64,000 nt of DNA from Saccharopolyspora sp. NFXS83 (GCF_026241095.1 NZ_JAPFGB010000010.1:1-64000), one strand, 5' to 3'; shown: positions 24,406 through 33,006, counted from the stretch's first letter. Translations and numbers: made by a program. Notes: generated by a model from the letters alone, not told the origin.

Positions 24406-26202
24406 TCAGAGGCGGTGCCTGCCACCGGATTCCTTGGTCACCACCGGCTTGCGCACCCGGCCGTCGTGGAACCCCAGGCGGTCCGGCGCGTGCATCCGCA
24501 GCATCATCCGCGAGACGCCCTCCGGGACCTGCTGCTTCGTCCCCAAGCTGACCAGCACCATCGCCGCGAACGCCACGGGCACGCTCACCAGCGCGGGCTG
24601 GCGGACCAGCTCCCCGAACAGCCCGCCCGGATGCGGCCACACCACGCTCACCGCCAGCGCGGCCAGCACCAGACCGCCCCCGGCCGACAAGCCCACCGCG
24701 GCGCCCAGCGCCGTCAGCCGCCGCCACCACACGCCCAGCACCAGCAGCGGGCAGAACGTGGAGGCGGCCATCGCGAACGCCAGCCCGACGCTGCGCGCCA
24801 AGTCCTGCTCGGCCACCAGCAGCGCCACGCCCGTCGGCACCACCGCCGTGACCAGCAACAGGACCGGCATGTGCCAGTTCTTGACCCGCTGGAAGTTCGA
24901 CGCCACCACCCCGGCGACGCTCACCACCAGGCCCGAGGACGTCGACACGAACGCCGCGAACGCGCCCGCGGCCGTCAACGCCGTCAGCAGAGCGCCCAGC
25001 CAGTTGTCGAGCATCGCGTGCGGCAGCAGCAGCACCGCCGCATCCGTCTCACCCGTGACCAGCAACTTCGGCGCGAACAGCCGGGACAGCAGGCCGAGCA
25101 CCGTCGGGAACAGGTAGAAGGTTCCGAGCAGGACCAGCACGAACAGCGCCGTGCGGCGCGCCCCGTGCCCGCTCGGGTTCGCGTAGAAGCGCACCAGCAC
25201 GTGCGGCAACCCCATCGTGCCGAGGAAGGTCGCGAGGATCAGCGAGTACGTCCCGGCCAGCGACGCCGGATCAGCGCTCGCCGGGTGCATCCACGAGCCG
25301 TTCTCCGCGTCGGCGCCGGCCACCACCGGCACCGCGGCGCCCGCACCGAAGGACAACGCGCTGCCCGCGGCGACCTCGTAGTCGCCGGGCGGCACCCACA
25401 CCTCGGCCGTGCCGTCCGGCTGCAGCGGACCGCCCGGAGCGCCCGGCTCCGCGGTGACCCGCAGCCACGTCGGCTCGGTCACCTGCAGCGTCACCGAGGT
25501 CTCGACGGCCACGTCGGTGTCGCGTTCGAAGACCGGTCCGGGCGCGTTCAGCCGCTCCTGCGCGGAACCGCCGAGCAGGAACACGGCGAACAGCACGAAC
25601 GCCGGGAACGTGATCGCGAACAGCTTCAGCCAGTACTGGAACGCCTGCACCAGCGTCACCGCGCGCATGCCGCCGCTGAAGACGCTGGCCAGCACCACCG
25701 GCAGCAGCGCGACCGCGCCCGCCCAGGTCGGCAGCTCGGCGATCACGGCGAACGTCAACCCGGCCGCCTGGAACTGCGGGACCAGGTACAACCAGCCGAT
25801 CAGCACCACGAACACGGTGGTCAGCCAGCGCAGCCACGGAAGATCCAGCCGCACCACGGCGAAGTCGGGCACCGTGTAAGCCCCGGAGCGGCGCAGCGGC
25901 GCGGCGATGAACAACATCACCGCCAAGTACCCGGAGGCGAACCCGATCGGGTACCACAGCGCGCTCGAGCCGTCCTTGAGGATCAACCCGGCCACGCCCA
26001 GGAAGGAGGCCGCCGAGAGGTACTCGCCCGAGATGGCCGCCGCGTTGCGCTCCTCCCGCACCAGCCGCCGCGCGCGGTGCAGGTCCGAGGTGGCGCGCGC
26101 GTGGCTCGACCCCCACGCGCCGATGGCGAACGTCGCCACCACCACGACGGCGATCCCGCCCAGCGTCCATAAAACGGAGACCTCCGGCACCGCCGAACCC
26201 AC
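24406..26202 (-). CDS. Second solute:cation symporter, SSS family
   Basis: 598 residues from GTG at 26202, about 13 helices. SGEYLSAASFLGVAGLI, FQAAGLTFAVIAELP, LGTMGLPHVLVRFYANPSG and STSSGLVVSVAGVVASN are SSS core motifs. About 100 residues (roughly 220-320; PGPVFERDTDVAVETSVTLQ onward) form a hydrophilic insert absent from the neighbouring symporter, probably extracytoplasmic. It starts 2 nt after a small membrane-protein gene and is third in an operon headed by the LytTR regulator. The solute is probably a carboxylate, by context. Confidence 0.85.
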   Translation of the reverse strand: MGSAVPEVSVLWTLGGIAVVVVATFAIGAWGSSHARATSDLHRARRLVREERNAAAISGEYLSAASFLGVAGLILKDGSSALWYPIGFASGYLAVMLFIAAPLRRSGAYTVPDFAVVRLDLPWLRWLTTVFVVLIGWLYLVPQFQAAGLTFAVIAELPTWAGAVALLPVVLASVFSGGMRAVTLVQAFQYWLKLFAITFPAFVLFAVFLLGGSAQERLNAPGPVFERDTDVAVETSVTLQVTEPTWLRVTAEPGAPGGPLQPDGTAEVWVPPGDYEVAAGSALSFGAGAAVPVVAGADAENGSWMHPASADPASLAGTYSLILATFLGTMGLPHVLVRFYANPSGHGARRTALFVLVLLGTFYLFPTVLGLLSRLFAPKLLVTGETDAAVLLLPHAMLDNWLGALLTALTAAGAFAAFVSTSSGLVVSVAGVVASNFQRVKNWHMPVLLLVTAVVPTGVALLVAEQDLARSVGLAFAMAASTFCPLLVLGVWWRRLTALGAAVGLSAGGGLVLAALAVSVVWPHPGGLFGELVRQPALVSVPVAFAAMVLVSLGTKQQVPEGVSRMMLRMHAPDRLGFHDGRVRKPVVTKESGGRHRL

Positions 26203-26204
26203 CG

Positions 26205-26600
26205 CTACCGCTCGATCATGTGCAGGAAATCGCGCTCGTGCCGAGCCGCGGCCCGCGAATACCAGAAACCGAGCAACGCCATGAACGGGTAGGGCAACAC
26301 CCCGAGCACCAGCCAAGGTAACCGGATTCCGGCGATCACCATGTCTCCCAGCGACGGCAGCACGTAGAACAGCAGCGGCAGGCCGAACAGGCCCACCCCG
26401 AGAAGCCCCGTCATCAGCAGGGCGCTCCGCAGCTGAGCGCGCACCAGATAACGGACCAGCACCTCACCGACGCTGGTCTGCTCCTCGAGCTCCATGATCG
26501 TACGGGGCACCGGCGCTCCGTGGCGCCGATCGGACAGGACCACGCGCTGCCGACGAGGCCGGCGACCGCCGGGAGCGCTCGTCGGCTGCTCCGGCGTCAT
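26205..26600 (-). CDS. Small two-helix membrane protein
   Basis: 131 residues: a basic, Pro-rich N-terminal region, then two membrane helices (SALLMTGLLGVGLFGLPLLF and LPWLVLGVLPYPFMALLGFW). It lies between the LytTR regulator (25 nt upstream) and the second symporter (2 nt downstream). The position mirrors DUF485 before ActP, so an accessory role for the symporter is inferred. Confidence 0.75.
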   Translation of the reverse strand: MTPEQPTSAPGGRRPRRQRVVLSDRRHGAPVPRTIMELEEQTSVGEVLVRYLVRAQLRSALLMTGLLGVGLFGLPLLFYVLPSLGDMVIAGIRLPWLVLGVLPYPFMALLGFWYSRAAARHERDFLHMIER

Positions 26601-26625
26601 GCCCCACCGGCCGGGAGGCGGCGGC

Positions 26626-27486
26626 TCATCCCTGCGACCCCCAGCCCTGCCGAGGCGCGCGCACCAGCCGGTCCTTGAGCTCGCGGGTGTGGCGCCTGCT
26701 GACGGGCAGCTCCTTCGGCTCCCCGCCGCCGAGCAGCACCGAGTAGCCCGACGACGACATGCGGAGCTCGCTGACCAGGGACATCGACACCAGGTACGAG
26801 CGGTGGATCCGGATGAAGTTGGCGTCGGCCCAGCGTTCCTCCAGCTGCGCCAGCGGAATCCGCACCAGGTGCGAGCCGCCGTCGGTGGTGTGCAGGCGCG
26901 CGTAGTCGCCCTGCGCCTCCACCCAGCGCACCGTCTTGCGGGACACCATCTTCGTCGTCCCGGCCAGCTCCACAGGGATCACCTCGTCCTCGTCGGCGGC
27001 GGGAAGTTCCGCGGCGGGCACGTCCGGCCGGCCACCGGCGGCGCGTTCGGCCTTGGTGCGCTCGATGTTGCGCAGCGCGCGGTCCACGCGGTCGGCGTCG
27101 GCCGGTTTCATGATGTAGTCCAAGGCGCCCACCTCGAACGCCTCCAGCGCGTTCTCCTCGTGGCCGGTGATGAACACCAGCGAGGGCGGCTGCTTGAAGG
27201 CGTTGAGGACCCTGGCCAGCTCCATGCCGCTGAGCCCCGGCATGGACACGTCGGCGAACACCGCGTCCACGACGGACTCCTCGCTGTCCCGGGAGCGCAG
27301 CTGGTCGTCGCTGCGCAGCAGGCGCAGCGCCTCGGCCGCGTCGAACGCGAGGAGGACCCGCGCCACCCGCGGATTGTTCTCCAGCAGGAACTTCATCTCG
27401 TCGAGCCCGGCCATCTCGTCGTCCACAGCCAGCACGACTAATCCCGAGGCGCCGGGCTGAACGTTGGTGTCCGGTTGAATACTCAC
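26626..27486 (-). CDS. LytTR-family response regulator
   Basis: 286 residues from the GTG at 27486. The receiver domain (about 13-140) shows LAVDDEMAGLDEM, VDAVFADVSMPGLSGMELA (phospho-Asp) and FITGHEENALEAFEVGALDYIMKP. The LytTR DNA-binding domain (about 175-275) shows VRWVEAQGDYARLHT, FIRIHRSYLVSM and LPVSRRHTRELKDRL. The LytS-like kinase encoded at 28747-30000 is its likely partner. LytS/LytTR pairs in enteric bacteria (BtsSR, YpdAB) sense pyruvate-type carboxylates and control uptake, which fits the symporters that follow. Confidence 0.9.
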   Translation of the reverse strand: MSIQPDTNVQPGASGLVVLAVDDEMAGLDEMKFLLENNPRVARVLLAFDAAEALRLLRSDDQLRSRDSEESVVDAVFADVSMPGLSGMELARVLNAFKQPPSLVFITGHEENALEAFEVGALDYIMKPADADRVDRALRNIERTKAERAAGGRPDVPAAELPAADEDEVIPVELAGTTKMVSRKTVRWVEAQGDYARLHTTDGGSHLVRIPLAQLEERWADANFIRIHRSYLVSMSLVSELRMSSSGYSVLLGGGEPKELPVSRRHTRELKDRLVRAPRQGWGSQG

Positions 27487-27682
27487 TGTAACGCCAATCC
27501 TGCCGCGCCGGGTGGCGCACTGTCCACGATCAGATCTCTCGGCTCGGTGCACCACGACGACGATGTCGCGGATCCCCGGCCCGCACGTGCGGCGTCGCCG
27601 AGCGATGCCGTGGCAGCCGCTGCGCAGATCATCGTGGCATCACTCGGCCGAGCGACACAGGGCACGCCGCCGGGCACGCCTG

Positions 27683-27698
27683 AGTGAGGTGTGTCACG
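27683..27698 (-). promoter_or_regulatory. CRP/GlxR-like site upstream of the LytTR operon
   Basis: AGTGAGGTGTGTCACG contains GTGA-N6-TCAC, 8 of 10 defined consensus positions. It lies about 200 nt before the LytTR start, within the 308-bp spacer 27487-27794, where I see no gene. Confidence 0.42.
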
Positions 27699-27794
27699 CC
27701 GCGGAATCAACGTACGGTGTTCGACCGGACACGGAGGCGGCGGGGTCGGCGAAACGCGGTCAGCGGCCGTCCACCGCCGCGCTCCGCCGGGCGC

Positions 27795-28694
27795 TCACAG
27801 TCCGAAGCGGGACCACTGCGCGCGCTGCTCCAGCGCCTCCACCAGCGAGGACGCCGAGGATCCGAGGCCGACCCGGGCCCCGGGGCCGCTCCCGCTGAGC
27901 CTGGCCAGCAGCGGCTTGCGCGGTTCGACGTCCACGAGGTGCGCCTTCGGGAACTTCTCCTTCACGATGCCGCGCAGCGTGCCCAAGCCGTCGACGAGGC
28001 CGAGCGCCTCGGCCTTGGCCCCGGTCCACACCTCACCGGTGAACAGCTCCTCGGTGCTGCTGAGCTTGTCGCCTCGCCGCTCCCGGACCCAGTCGGTGAA
28101 CTGCTCGTGCAGCTCGTTCTGCAGGCCGTGCAACCAGCGCACGTCCTCGTCCTTCTCCGGGCTGAACGGGTCCAGCCGGACCTTGTTCTCGCCCGCCGTG
28201 TAGACCCGGCGCTCCACGCCGATGCGCTCCAGCAGCCCGTTGAGCCCGAAGCTCGCGCTGACCACGCCGACCGAACCGACCATCGAGGTGCGGTGCGCGT
28301 AGATCTCGTCGGCCGCGCACGCCAGCCAGTACCCGCCGGAGGCGGCGACGTCCTCGCAGAACGCCAGCACCGGCACCTCCTTCTCCGCGGCCAGCCCGCG
28401 GATCCGGTCCGCGACCAGCGCCGACTGGGTGGGCGCGCCACCGGGAGAGTTGATCGACAGCACCACCGCGGAGAGCCGGTCGTGGTTGAACGCCCTGGTC
28501 AGCGCCGACTCGGTGGTCTGCATCGAGATGGTGCCGCGACTGACGGGGCCGGGCGTCGGCGTGATCGTGCCGTGCAACTTGACCACCGCCACCACCGGTC
28601 CGCGTTCGGCCCGCTCGGCCAGCTTGGGCGGCAGTTTCGAGGCGAGCTTGCCGGTCAGGACGTCGGTGAACTTCTGCGGTGCGTTGTCGTTCAT
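27795..28694 (-). CDS. sppA: S49 signal-peptide-peptidase-like serine protease
   Basis: 299 residues, the short SppA form. LSAVVLSINSPGGAPTQSA and CEDVAASGGYWLACAADEI contain the oxyanion region and catalytic Ser; SMVGSVGVV and YTAGENKVRLDPFSPE contain the Lys region. No membrane anchor is obvious, so it may act at the cytosolic face. It degrades residual signal peptides or membrane fragments in related systems. It lies between the LytS-like kinase (52 nt upstream) and the LytTR regulator. Confidence 0.88.
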   Translation of the reverse strand: MNDNAPQKFTDVLTGKLASKLPPKLAERAERGPVVAVVKLHGTITPTPGPVSRGTISMQTTESALTRAFNHDRLSAVVLSINSPGGAPTQSALVADRIRGLAAEKEVPVLAFCEDVAASGGYWLACAADEIYAHRTSMVGSVGVVSASFGLNGLLERIGVERRVYTAGENKVRLDPFSPEKDEDVRWLHGLQNELHEQFTDWVRERRGDKLSSTEELFTGEVWTGAKAEALGLVDGLGTLRGIVKEKFPKAHLVDVEPRKPLLARLSGSGPGARVGLGSSASSLVEALEQRAQWSRFGL

Positions 28695-28746
28695 GCCCCG
28701 ACGTTACCGGCTCGCCCGCGCCACCGGAGGGCCCGAATCGTCCTGA

Positions 28747-30000
28747 TCAGTGGCTGGGCTGCGCGGTCGCGCCGGGGGACGGCTCGTCGAACGCGGCCAC
28801 CGGCAGCGGCAGCACGCCGGGCGCGAACTTCGGCACCCGCATGATCACCTTCATGCCCGCGTTCTCCGCGGTCTCCACGACCAGCCCGTAGTCGTCCCCG
28901 AAGGTCGCGCGCATCCGGTTGTTGATGTTGCCCAGGCCCACGTGCGCGCCTGTCAGGTGCGCGTTCGCCAGCTCCGCGTCCAACCGGTTCGGGTCCATCC
29001 CGATGCCGTCGTCGTCCACGCTGATCAGCGCCTCCGAGCCGCGGTCCTCGGCGACCACCGACACCGTGCCGCCGCCGGGCTTGGTCGCCAGCCCGTGCCG
29101 CACCGCGTTCTCCACCAGCGGCTGCAGCGCCAGGAACGGCACCACCACCGGCAGCACCTCCGGCGCGATCTTGAGCTGCACCTTCAGCCGGTCCGGGCCG
29201 AACCGGGCCCGCTCCAGGATCAGGTAGCGGTCGATGTTGCGGATCTCGTCGGCCAGCGTCGTGTAGAGCCCGGTGGAGCGGAACGAGTAGCGGGTGAAGT
29301 CCGCGAACTCCATCAGCAGGTCGCGGGCCTGCTCCGGGTCGTTGCGGATCTGCGAGGAGATGGTGTTGAGCGCGTTGTAGATGAAGTGCGGGGAGATCTG
29401 CGCCCGCAGCGCGCGCACCTCGGCGTGCGCCAGCTTCTCCTTCGACTCCTGCAGCTCGGCCAGCTCCAGGTGGGTCGACACGTGGTGGGCCACCTCGCTG
29501 GCGGCCCGCAGCAGCCGCTTGCGGTCGCCGCCGCTGATGATGACCAGCACGCCGCGGATCTCCCCGGAGACCTCCAGCGGCACCACGACCCCGTACCGCA
29601 TCAGGCAGGGCCGCTGGTCGCACAGCAGGTCCGTGTGGTCGACGTACTCCCGCTTGCCGTCGCGCAGCGCCACTTCGATCTTGCCGCGCAGGTCGGCGTA
29701 GTGCTCGTTGGCGTCGCCGTCCCAGCTCAGCAGGGTCCCGTCGGCGTCGACCACCCCCACCGCCACGCACGAGAGCAGTTCTCGCAGGTGGGGCGCGGTC
29801 TTGTCCGCCGATTCCTGCGTCATGCCCGATCTCAGGAACGGCGCGGCACCCGTCACGTGGTGCAAGGCCGTCAGCATCGCGTCCTCCACCGAGGTGCTCA
29901 CCCGGCGCGAACGGCACAGCAGCACGAACATTCCGAGCACGGCGAGGGCGGCGAGCGCGGTCAGCACGGTCCGCTCGGTCAACAGCTCCGGCACGCCCAC
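28747..30000 (-). CDS. LytS-type sensor histidine kinase
   Basis: 417 residues. One N-terminal membrane helix (about 8-28), a GAF-like sensor region (about 65-170), then the His_kinase domain with LRAQISPHFIYNALNTISSQI (phospho-His in SPHF) and an HATPase (LQPLVENAVRHGLATKPGGG, VDDDGIGM, GLGNINNRM). Unlike classical LytS it lacks the multi-helix 5TM receptor. It is probably the kinase of the LytTR regulator despite the intervening peptidase gene. Cys residues in CDQRPCLMRYG could bind a ligand or metal; this is speculative. Confidence 0.88.
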   Translation of the reverse strand: MGVPELLTERTVLTALAALAVLGMFVLLCRSRRVSTSVEDAMLTALHHVTGAAPFLRSGMTQESADKTAPHLRELLSCVAVGVVDADGTLLSWDGDANEHYADLRGKIEVALRDGKREYVDHTDLLCDQRPCLMRYGVVVPLEVSGEIRGVLVIISGGDRKRLLRAASEVAHHVSTHLELAELQESKEKLAHAEVRALRAQISPHFIYNALNTISSQIRNDPEQARDLLMEFADFTRYSFRSTGLYTTLADEIRNIDRYLILERARFGPDRLKVQLKIAPEVLPVVVPFLALQPLVENAVRHGLATKPGGGTVSVVAEDRGSEALISVDDDGIGMDPNRLDAELANAHLTGAHVGLGNINNRMRATFGDDYGLVVETAENAGMKVIMRVPKFAPGVLPLPVAAFDEPSPGATAQPSH

Positions 30001-30138
30001 CAGTATTCTTCCCCGACACTCAAGGAATCAAGAAGACTACGCTGAGTAGACCAATCCCCTCGGTGAGCGGTTCTTCCCGGCTCCGTTCGGCCCCATAAGT
30101 TGAGCAGAACGAACGCACCCGGACGAGATCGGTCCGGA

Positions 30139-30990
30139 TCACTTCAGCAACCGCGACATCCGCCGGTCGGCGAGCTTCTTGCCGCCGGTCTGGCAGGTGG
30201 GGCAGTACTGCAGCGAACGGTCCGCGAACGAGACCTCCCGCACCAGGTCACCGCACACCGGGCAGGGCAACCCGGTCCGCCCGTGCACCCGCAGGCCGGA
30301 GCGCTTCTCCGCCTTCAACCTCGCCGCGTCCTGGTCCGCCGAGCGCTCCACCGCGTCGGTGAGCACCTCCCGCAGCGACGCGAACAACCGCCCTGCCGAC
30401 TCCTCGTCGAGCTTGCCCGCGGTGGCGAACGGGGAGAGCCGGGCGCGGTGCAGGATCTCGTCGGAGTACGCGTTGCCGATGCCCGCCAGCCGGGACTGGT
30501 CGGTGAGCACCGTCTTGATCCGCTCGGTGCGGCCGGCGAGCACGCCGGCGAACTCGTCCACGGTCACCGCCAGCGCGTCCGGTCCGAGCCGCGCCACGCC
30601 CGGCACCTCCGACGGGTCCCGCACGATCCACACCGCGAGCTTCTTCTGCGTGCCCGCTTCGGTCAGGTCGAAGCCCGGACCGCCGAGGTGCACCCGCAGC
30701 GCGATCGGCCCGCGCCCAGGCTTCGGCGGAGCGGGCGAGACCGCGTCGGACCAGCGCAGCCACCCGGCGCGCGCGAGGTGCGCCACCAGGTGCACGCCGT
30801 CGCAGTCCAGGTCCAGGTACTTGCCGTGCCGGGCGGCGGCGGTGACCGTCCGGCCGTGCAACGCGGAGTACGGCGGGTCGGCGGTCTTGAGCACGCTCAA
30901 CGACGCCACGTCGACCCGCGCCACGGCGCGCCCCACGGCGTGGTCCCGCAGGTGGCGCGCCAACGCCTCGACTTCCGGCAGCTCAGGCAC
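30139..30990 (-). CDS. Fpg/Nei-family DNA glycosylase-AP lyase
   Basis: 283 residues. MPELPEVEALARHL gives the catalytic Pro2 and Glu3; HGKYL contains the equivalent of Fpg Lys57. The H2TH region reads QSRLAGIGNAYSDEILHRA, and the C-terminal zinc finger is CPVCG-N15-CPTC. It excises oxidised bases (8-oxoguanine or oxidised pyrimidines) and cleaves the abasic site. The branch, Fpg or Nei-like, is not settled by eye. It is an isolated gene. Confidence 0.92.
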   Translation of the reverse strand: MPELPEVEALARHLRDHAVGRAVARVDVASLSVLKTADPPYSALHGRTVTAAARHGKYLDLDCDGVHLVAHLARAGWLRWSDAVSPAPPKPGRGPIALRVHLGGPGFDLTEAGTQKKLAVWIVRDPSEVPGVARLGPDALAVTVDEFAGVLAGRTERIKTVLTDQSRLAGIGNAYSDEILHRARLSPFATAGKLDEESAGRLFASLREVLTDAVERSADQDAARLKAEKRSGLRVHGRTGLPCPVCGDLVREVSFADRSLQYCPTCQTGGKKLADRRMSRLLK

Positions 30991-31030
30991 CCCACCAGTC
31001 TGCCAAGATCCGCCGGTGGGCGGCGCCCGA

Positions 31031-31468
31031 TCATTCGGTCGGCTGCAGCGAGCCGTTCATGTCGGGTTCGGCGTAGAGCTCGATCTGCCGGGCGATCTTC
31101 GCGGTCTCCTGGCGCACGTTGAGGAAGCCGCGCTGCACGCCGACCCAGCGCTCCGGCTGGTGCTCCTCCTCGTCGCCGGGAGTCTCGGCGATGATCGTCC
31201 ACGGGCGGTGCAGCAGCCAGCGCACCGGGAAGAACAGCACCACCACGAGCAGCGCGAGGATCAGCCAGATCGGGATGTACACGCCCGCTGGCGTCCACAG
31301 CACGAACGTTGCGACCAGCACGATCAGCACGCCGAACATCAGGATCGCGGGCCCGGCCCCACCGTTGACGTCGTGCTCGAAGTCGTCACCCGCGATCGGG
31401 TTCGACCACTCGAGGCTGGAACGCACGTTCCAGAGCCTGCCGTCGGAACCCCGAACCACCCGGTTCAT
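31031..31468 (-). CDS. Conserved actinobacterial membrane protein
   Basis: 145 residues from the ATG at 31468, preceded by GAGGAGG at 5-nt spacing. The N-terminal WNVRSSLEWSNP block is followed by two adjacent membrane helices (AILMFGVLIVLVATFVLW and IWLILALLVVVLFFPVRWLL), then RPWTIIAETPGD and a helical tail ending at ELYAEPDMNGSLQPTE. It looks like a family common in actinobacteria, but I know no function. Confidence 0.7.
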   Translation of the reverse strand: MNRVVRGSDGRLWNVRSSLEWSNPIAGDDFEHDVNGGAGPAILMFGVLIVLVATFVLWTPAGVYIPIWLILALLVVVLFFPVRWLLHRPWTIIAETPGDEEEHQPERWVGVQRGFLNVRQETAKIARQIELYAEPDMNGSLQPTE

Positions 31469-31857
31469 CGTCGCCTCCTCGCCCGACGCCGGGCGTTCTC
31501 GGATCGGTCGTCTCAGCCGTGCCGCCACTCGTTCCGGTGTCGAGCACCGTCACCGAGCGTGCCGATACCGTATCGCGCTCGTCATCGGCCTGGAGGGTGA
31601 AACTCGGGCGGCACCCGGTCATTGTCGATCACACCGGCCGAATGGACCAGCCCTCCCCCGCCAGCCCTCGCCGAACTCGTCCCGCCTGCCGGACCGGGTG
31701 CCGGTCGCCGCGGTGCCGTGCGCTGCCGCGCGCGGACCGGACCGGGCCGATGGTGACCCCCCGGCAACGGGGCGCGAACCATGGGTTAAAGTGTTCTCAA
31801 CAGCGCTTCGAGGGGCGCGGAGATCACTCCGGTGATCGAGCTCCTCAAGGTTCTGAT
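31469..31857. other. Spacer between membrane-protein gene and tRNA
   Basis: About 390 bp without a convincing gene; open frames here lack ribosome sites and recognisable domains. The last 60 bases contain GATCACTCCGGTGATC (31823-31838), a short palindrome just upstream of the tRNA, presumably near its promoter. Confidence 0.5.
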
Positions 31858-31930
31858 GCGGATGTAGCGCAGCTGGTAGCGCATCACCTTGCCAAGGTGA
31901 GGGTCGCGGGTTCGAGTCCCGTCATCCGCT
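31858..31930 (+). tRNA. tRNA-Gly (anticodon GCC)
   Basis: 73 nt folding into a cloverleaf. The acceptor stem GCGGATG/CATCCGC is followed by discriminator U; the anticodon arm CACCT-TGCCA-AGGTG has the loop TTGCCAA; the T arm contains GGTTCGAGTCC. CCA is not encoded. It reads GGC/GGU glycine codons. A strong terminator follows immediately and there is no integrase nearby. Confidence 0.95.
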
Positions 31931-31935
31931 CGCAG

Positions 31936-31967
31936 AAAGGCCCCGCCGGGTTCGGCGGGGCCTTTTT
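31936..31967 (+). terminator. Intrinsic terminator of tRNA-Gly
   Basis: AGGCCCCGCCG pairs with CGGCGGGGCCT around a short GGTT loop and is followed by TTTTT, a classical rho-independent terminator. Confidence 0.9.
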
Positions 31968-31982
31968 CGTCGTCGCGGGCGG

Positions 31983-32192
31983 TCAGCTCTCCAGCTTGAA
32001 GCCGACCTTGAGCCCGACCTGGAAGTGGGCCACCTCGCCGTTCTCGACGTGGCCGCGGACTTCGGTGACCTCGAACCAGTCGACCTCCCGCAGCGTCTGC
32101 GCGGCTCGCCGCACTCCTTTGCGGATCGCGTCGTCGACGCCTTCCGCGGACGAGCCGACGATCTCGGTGACCCGATAGATGTTGTCTGCCAT
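31983..32192 (-). CDS. Dodecin flavoprotein
   Basis: 69 residues, the full dodecin length: NIYRVTEIVGSSAEGVDDAI, then LREVDWFEVTEVRGHVENG with the flavin-stacking Trp, and the terminal FQVGLKVGFKLES. It forms a hollow dodecamer that stores or buffers riboflavin/FMN. The ATG at 32192 is chosen because the domain begins there. The upstream spacer is shared with the divergent LPMO gene and contains two DasR-like sites. Confidence 0.93.
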   Translation of the reverse strand: MADNIYRVTEIVGSSAEGVDDAIRKGVRRAAQTLREVDWFEVTEVRGHVENGEVAHFQVGLKVGFKLES

Positions 32193-32240
32193 GCCCCGGA
32201 TGGTCGGTTCGGACACCTCCGGCCGCAAGCCGAACCCGAT

Positions 32241-32256
32241 CTTGGACTAGACCAAT
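32241..32256 (+). promoter_or_regulatory. DasR-like operator (dre) 1
   Basis: CTTGGACTAGACCAAT contains TGGACTAGACCA, 11 of 12 matches to the dre core TGGTCTAGACCA. It lies 123-138 nt upstream of the LPMO ATG. Confidence 0.6.
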
Positions 32257-32262
32257 CGGCCT

Positions 32263-32278
32263 CAAGGTCTGGACCAGT
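32263..32278 (+). promoter_or_regulatory. DasR-like operator (dre) 2
   Basis: CAAGGTCTGGACCAGT contains AGGTCTGGACCA, 10 of 12 core matches, and keeps the outer AGT of the consensus. Its centre is 22 bp (two helical turns) from that of site 1. Confidence 0.55.
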
Positions 32279-32378
32279 AGCCCGCTCCAGCCGATCTCCA
32301 TATTGCCCAGAACGGCGCTATTAAGCCAGAAGGGTGAGAAGTAACTTTTGCGGCACCGATCCAGAAAGGAGCACTCCC

Positions 32379-32987
32379 ATGCTCAAGAAACGTGTTAGAA
32401 GCACGATCGGTATCGCAGCGCTCAGCATTGCCGGTTTGGCATTGCCGGTTTTCACCTCCGGTGTCGCGAACAGCCACGGATTCGTCCAGAGCCCCGCGAG
32501 CCGCCAGGAGGCCTGCTCCAACGGCACCCTGAACGACTGCGGCGCGATCCAGTGGGAGCCGCAGAGCGTGGAAGGGCCGAAGGGCTTCCCCGAGGCGGGC
32601 CCCGGTGATGGCTCGATCTGCTCCGCGGGCCAGGAGGGCTTCTCCGAGCTCGACGACCCGCGCGGTGGCCAGTGGCCCACGACGGACGTCGCCGCTGGTC
32701 AAGACTTCCAGTTCCAGTGGAAGATCACGGCCGCGCACTCCACGACTTCGTTCCGCTACTTCGTCACCAAGGACGGCTGGGACCCGAACAAGCCGCTTTC
32801 GCGCGACCAGCTCGAGCCGGCCCCGTTCGTCGACGTGGACTACGGCGGCGCCCAGCCGCCGAACACCTACACCCACGACGGCAAGATGCCCGAAGGCAAG
32901 ACCGGACGGCACGTGATCCTCGGCGTGTGGGACATCGCGGACACCGCGAACGCCTTCTACTCCTGCGCGGACGTCAACTTCGGCTGA
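32379..32987 (+). CDS. Secreted AA10 lytic polysaccharide monooxygenase (chitin-type)
   Basis: 202 residues: a signal peptide to about residue 32 (FTSGVANS/HGF) leaving a mature protein starting with His, the copper-brace N-terminus required for LPMO activity. The second copper His is in ITAAHSTTSFRYF. SHGFVQSPASRQEAC and VILGVWDIADTANAFYSCADVNF are AA10 (CBM33) signatures. It oxidatively cleaves crystalline chitin or cellulose; no carbohydrate-binding module is attached. AAAGGAG precedes the ATG at 32379. The DasR-like sites upstream favour chitin as substrate. Confidence 0.93.
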   Translation: MLKKRVRSTIGIAALSIAGLALPVFTSGVANSHGFVQSPASRQEACSNGTLNDCGAIQWEPQSVEGPKGFPEAGPGDGSICSAGQEGFSELDDPRGGQWPTTDVAAGQDFQFQWKITAAHSTTSFRYFVTKDGWDPNKPLSRDQLEPAPFVDVDYGGAQPPNTYTHDGKMPEGKTGRHVILGVWDIADTANAFYSCADVNFG

Positions 32988-33006
32988 CCCCGTTTTCCGT
33001 TCCCCG

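Noticed and set aside
31858-31967. tRNA-Gly as an attachment site of an integrated element
   Set aside because: The tRNA is intact with its own terminator; no integrase, no second partial copy of the tRNA end, and ordinary genes on both sides.
31519-32178. Plus-strand open frame across the tRNA
   Set aside because: It runs through the tRNA gene and antisense to dodecin, with no ribosome site or domain.
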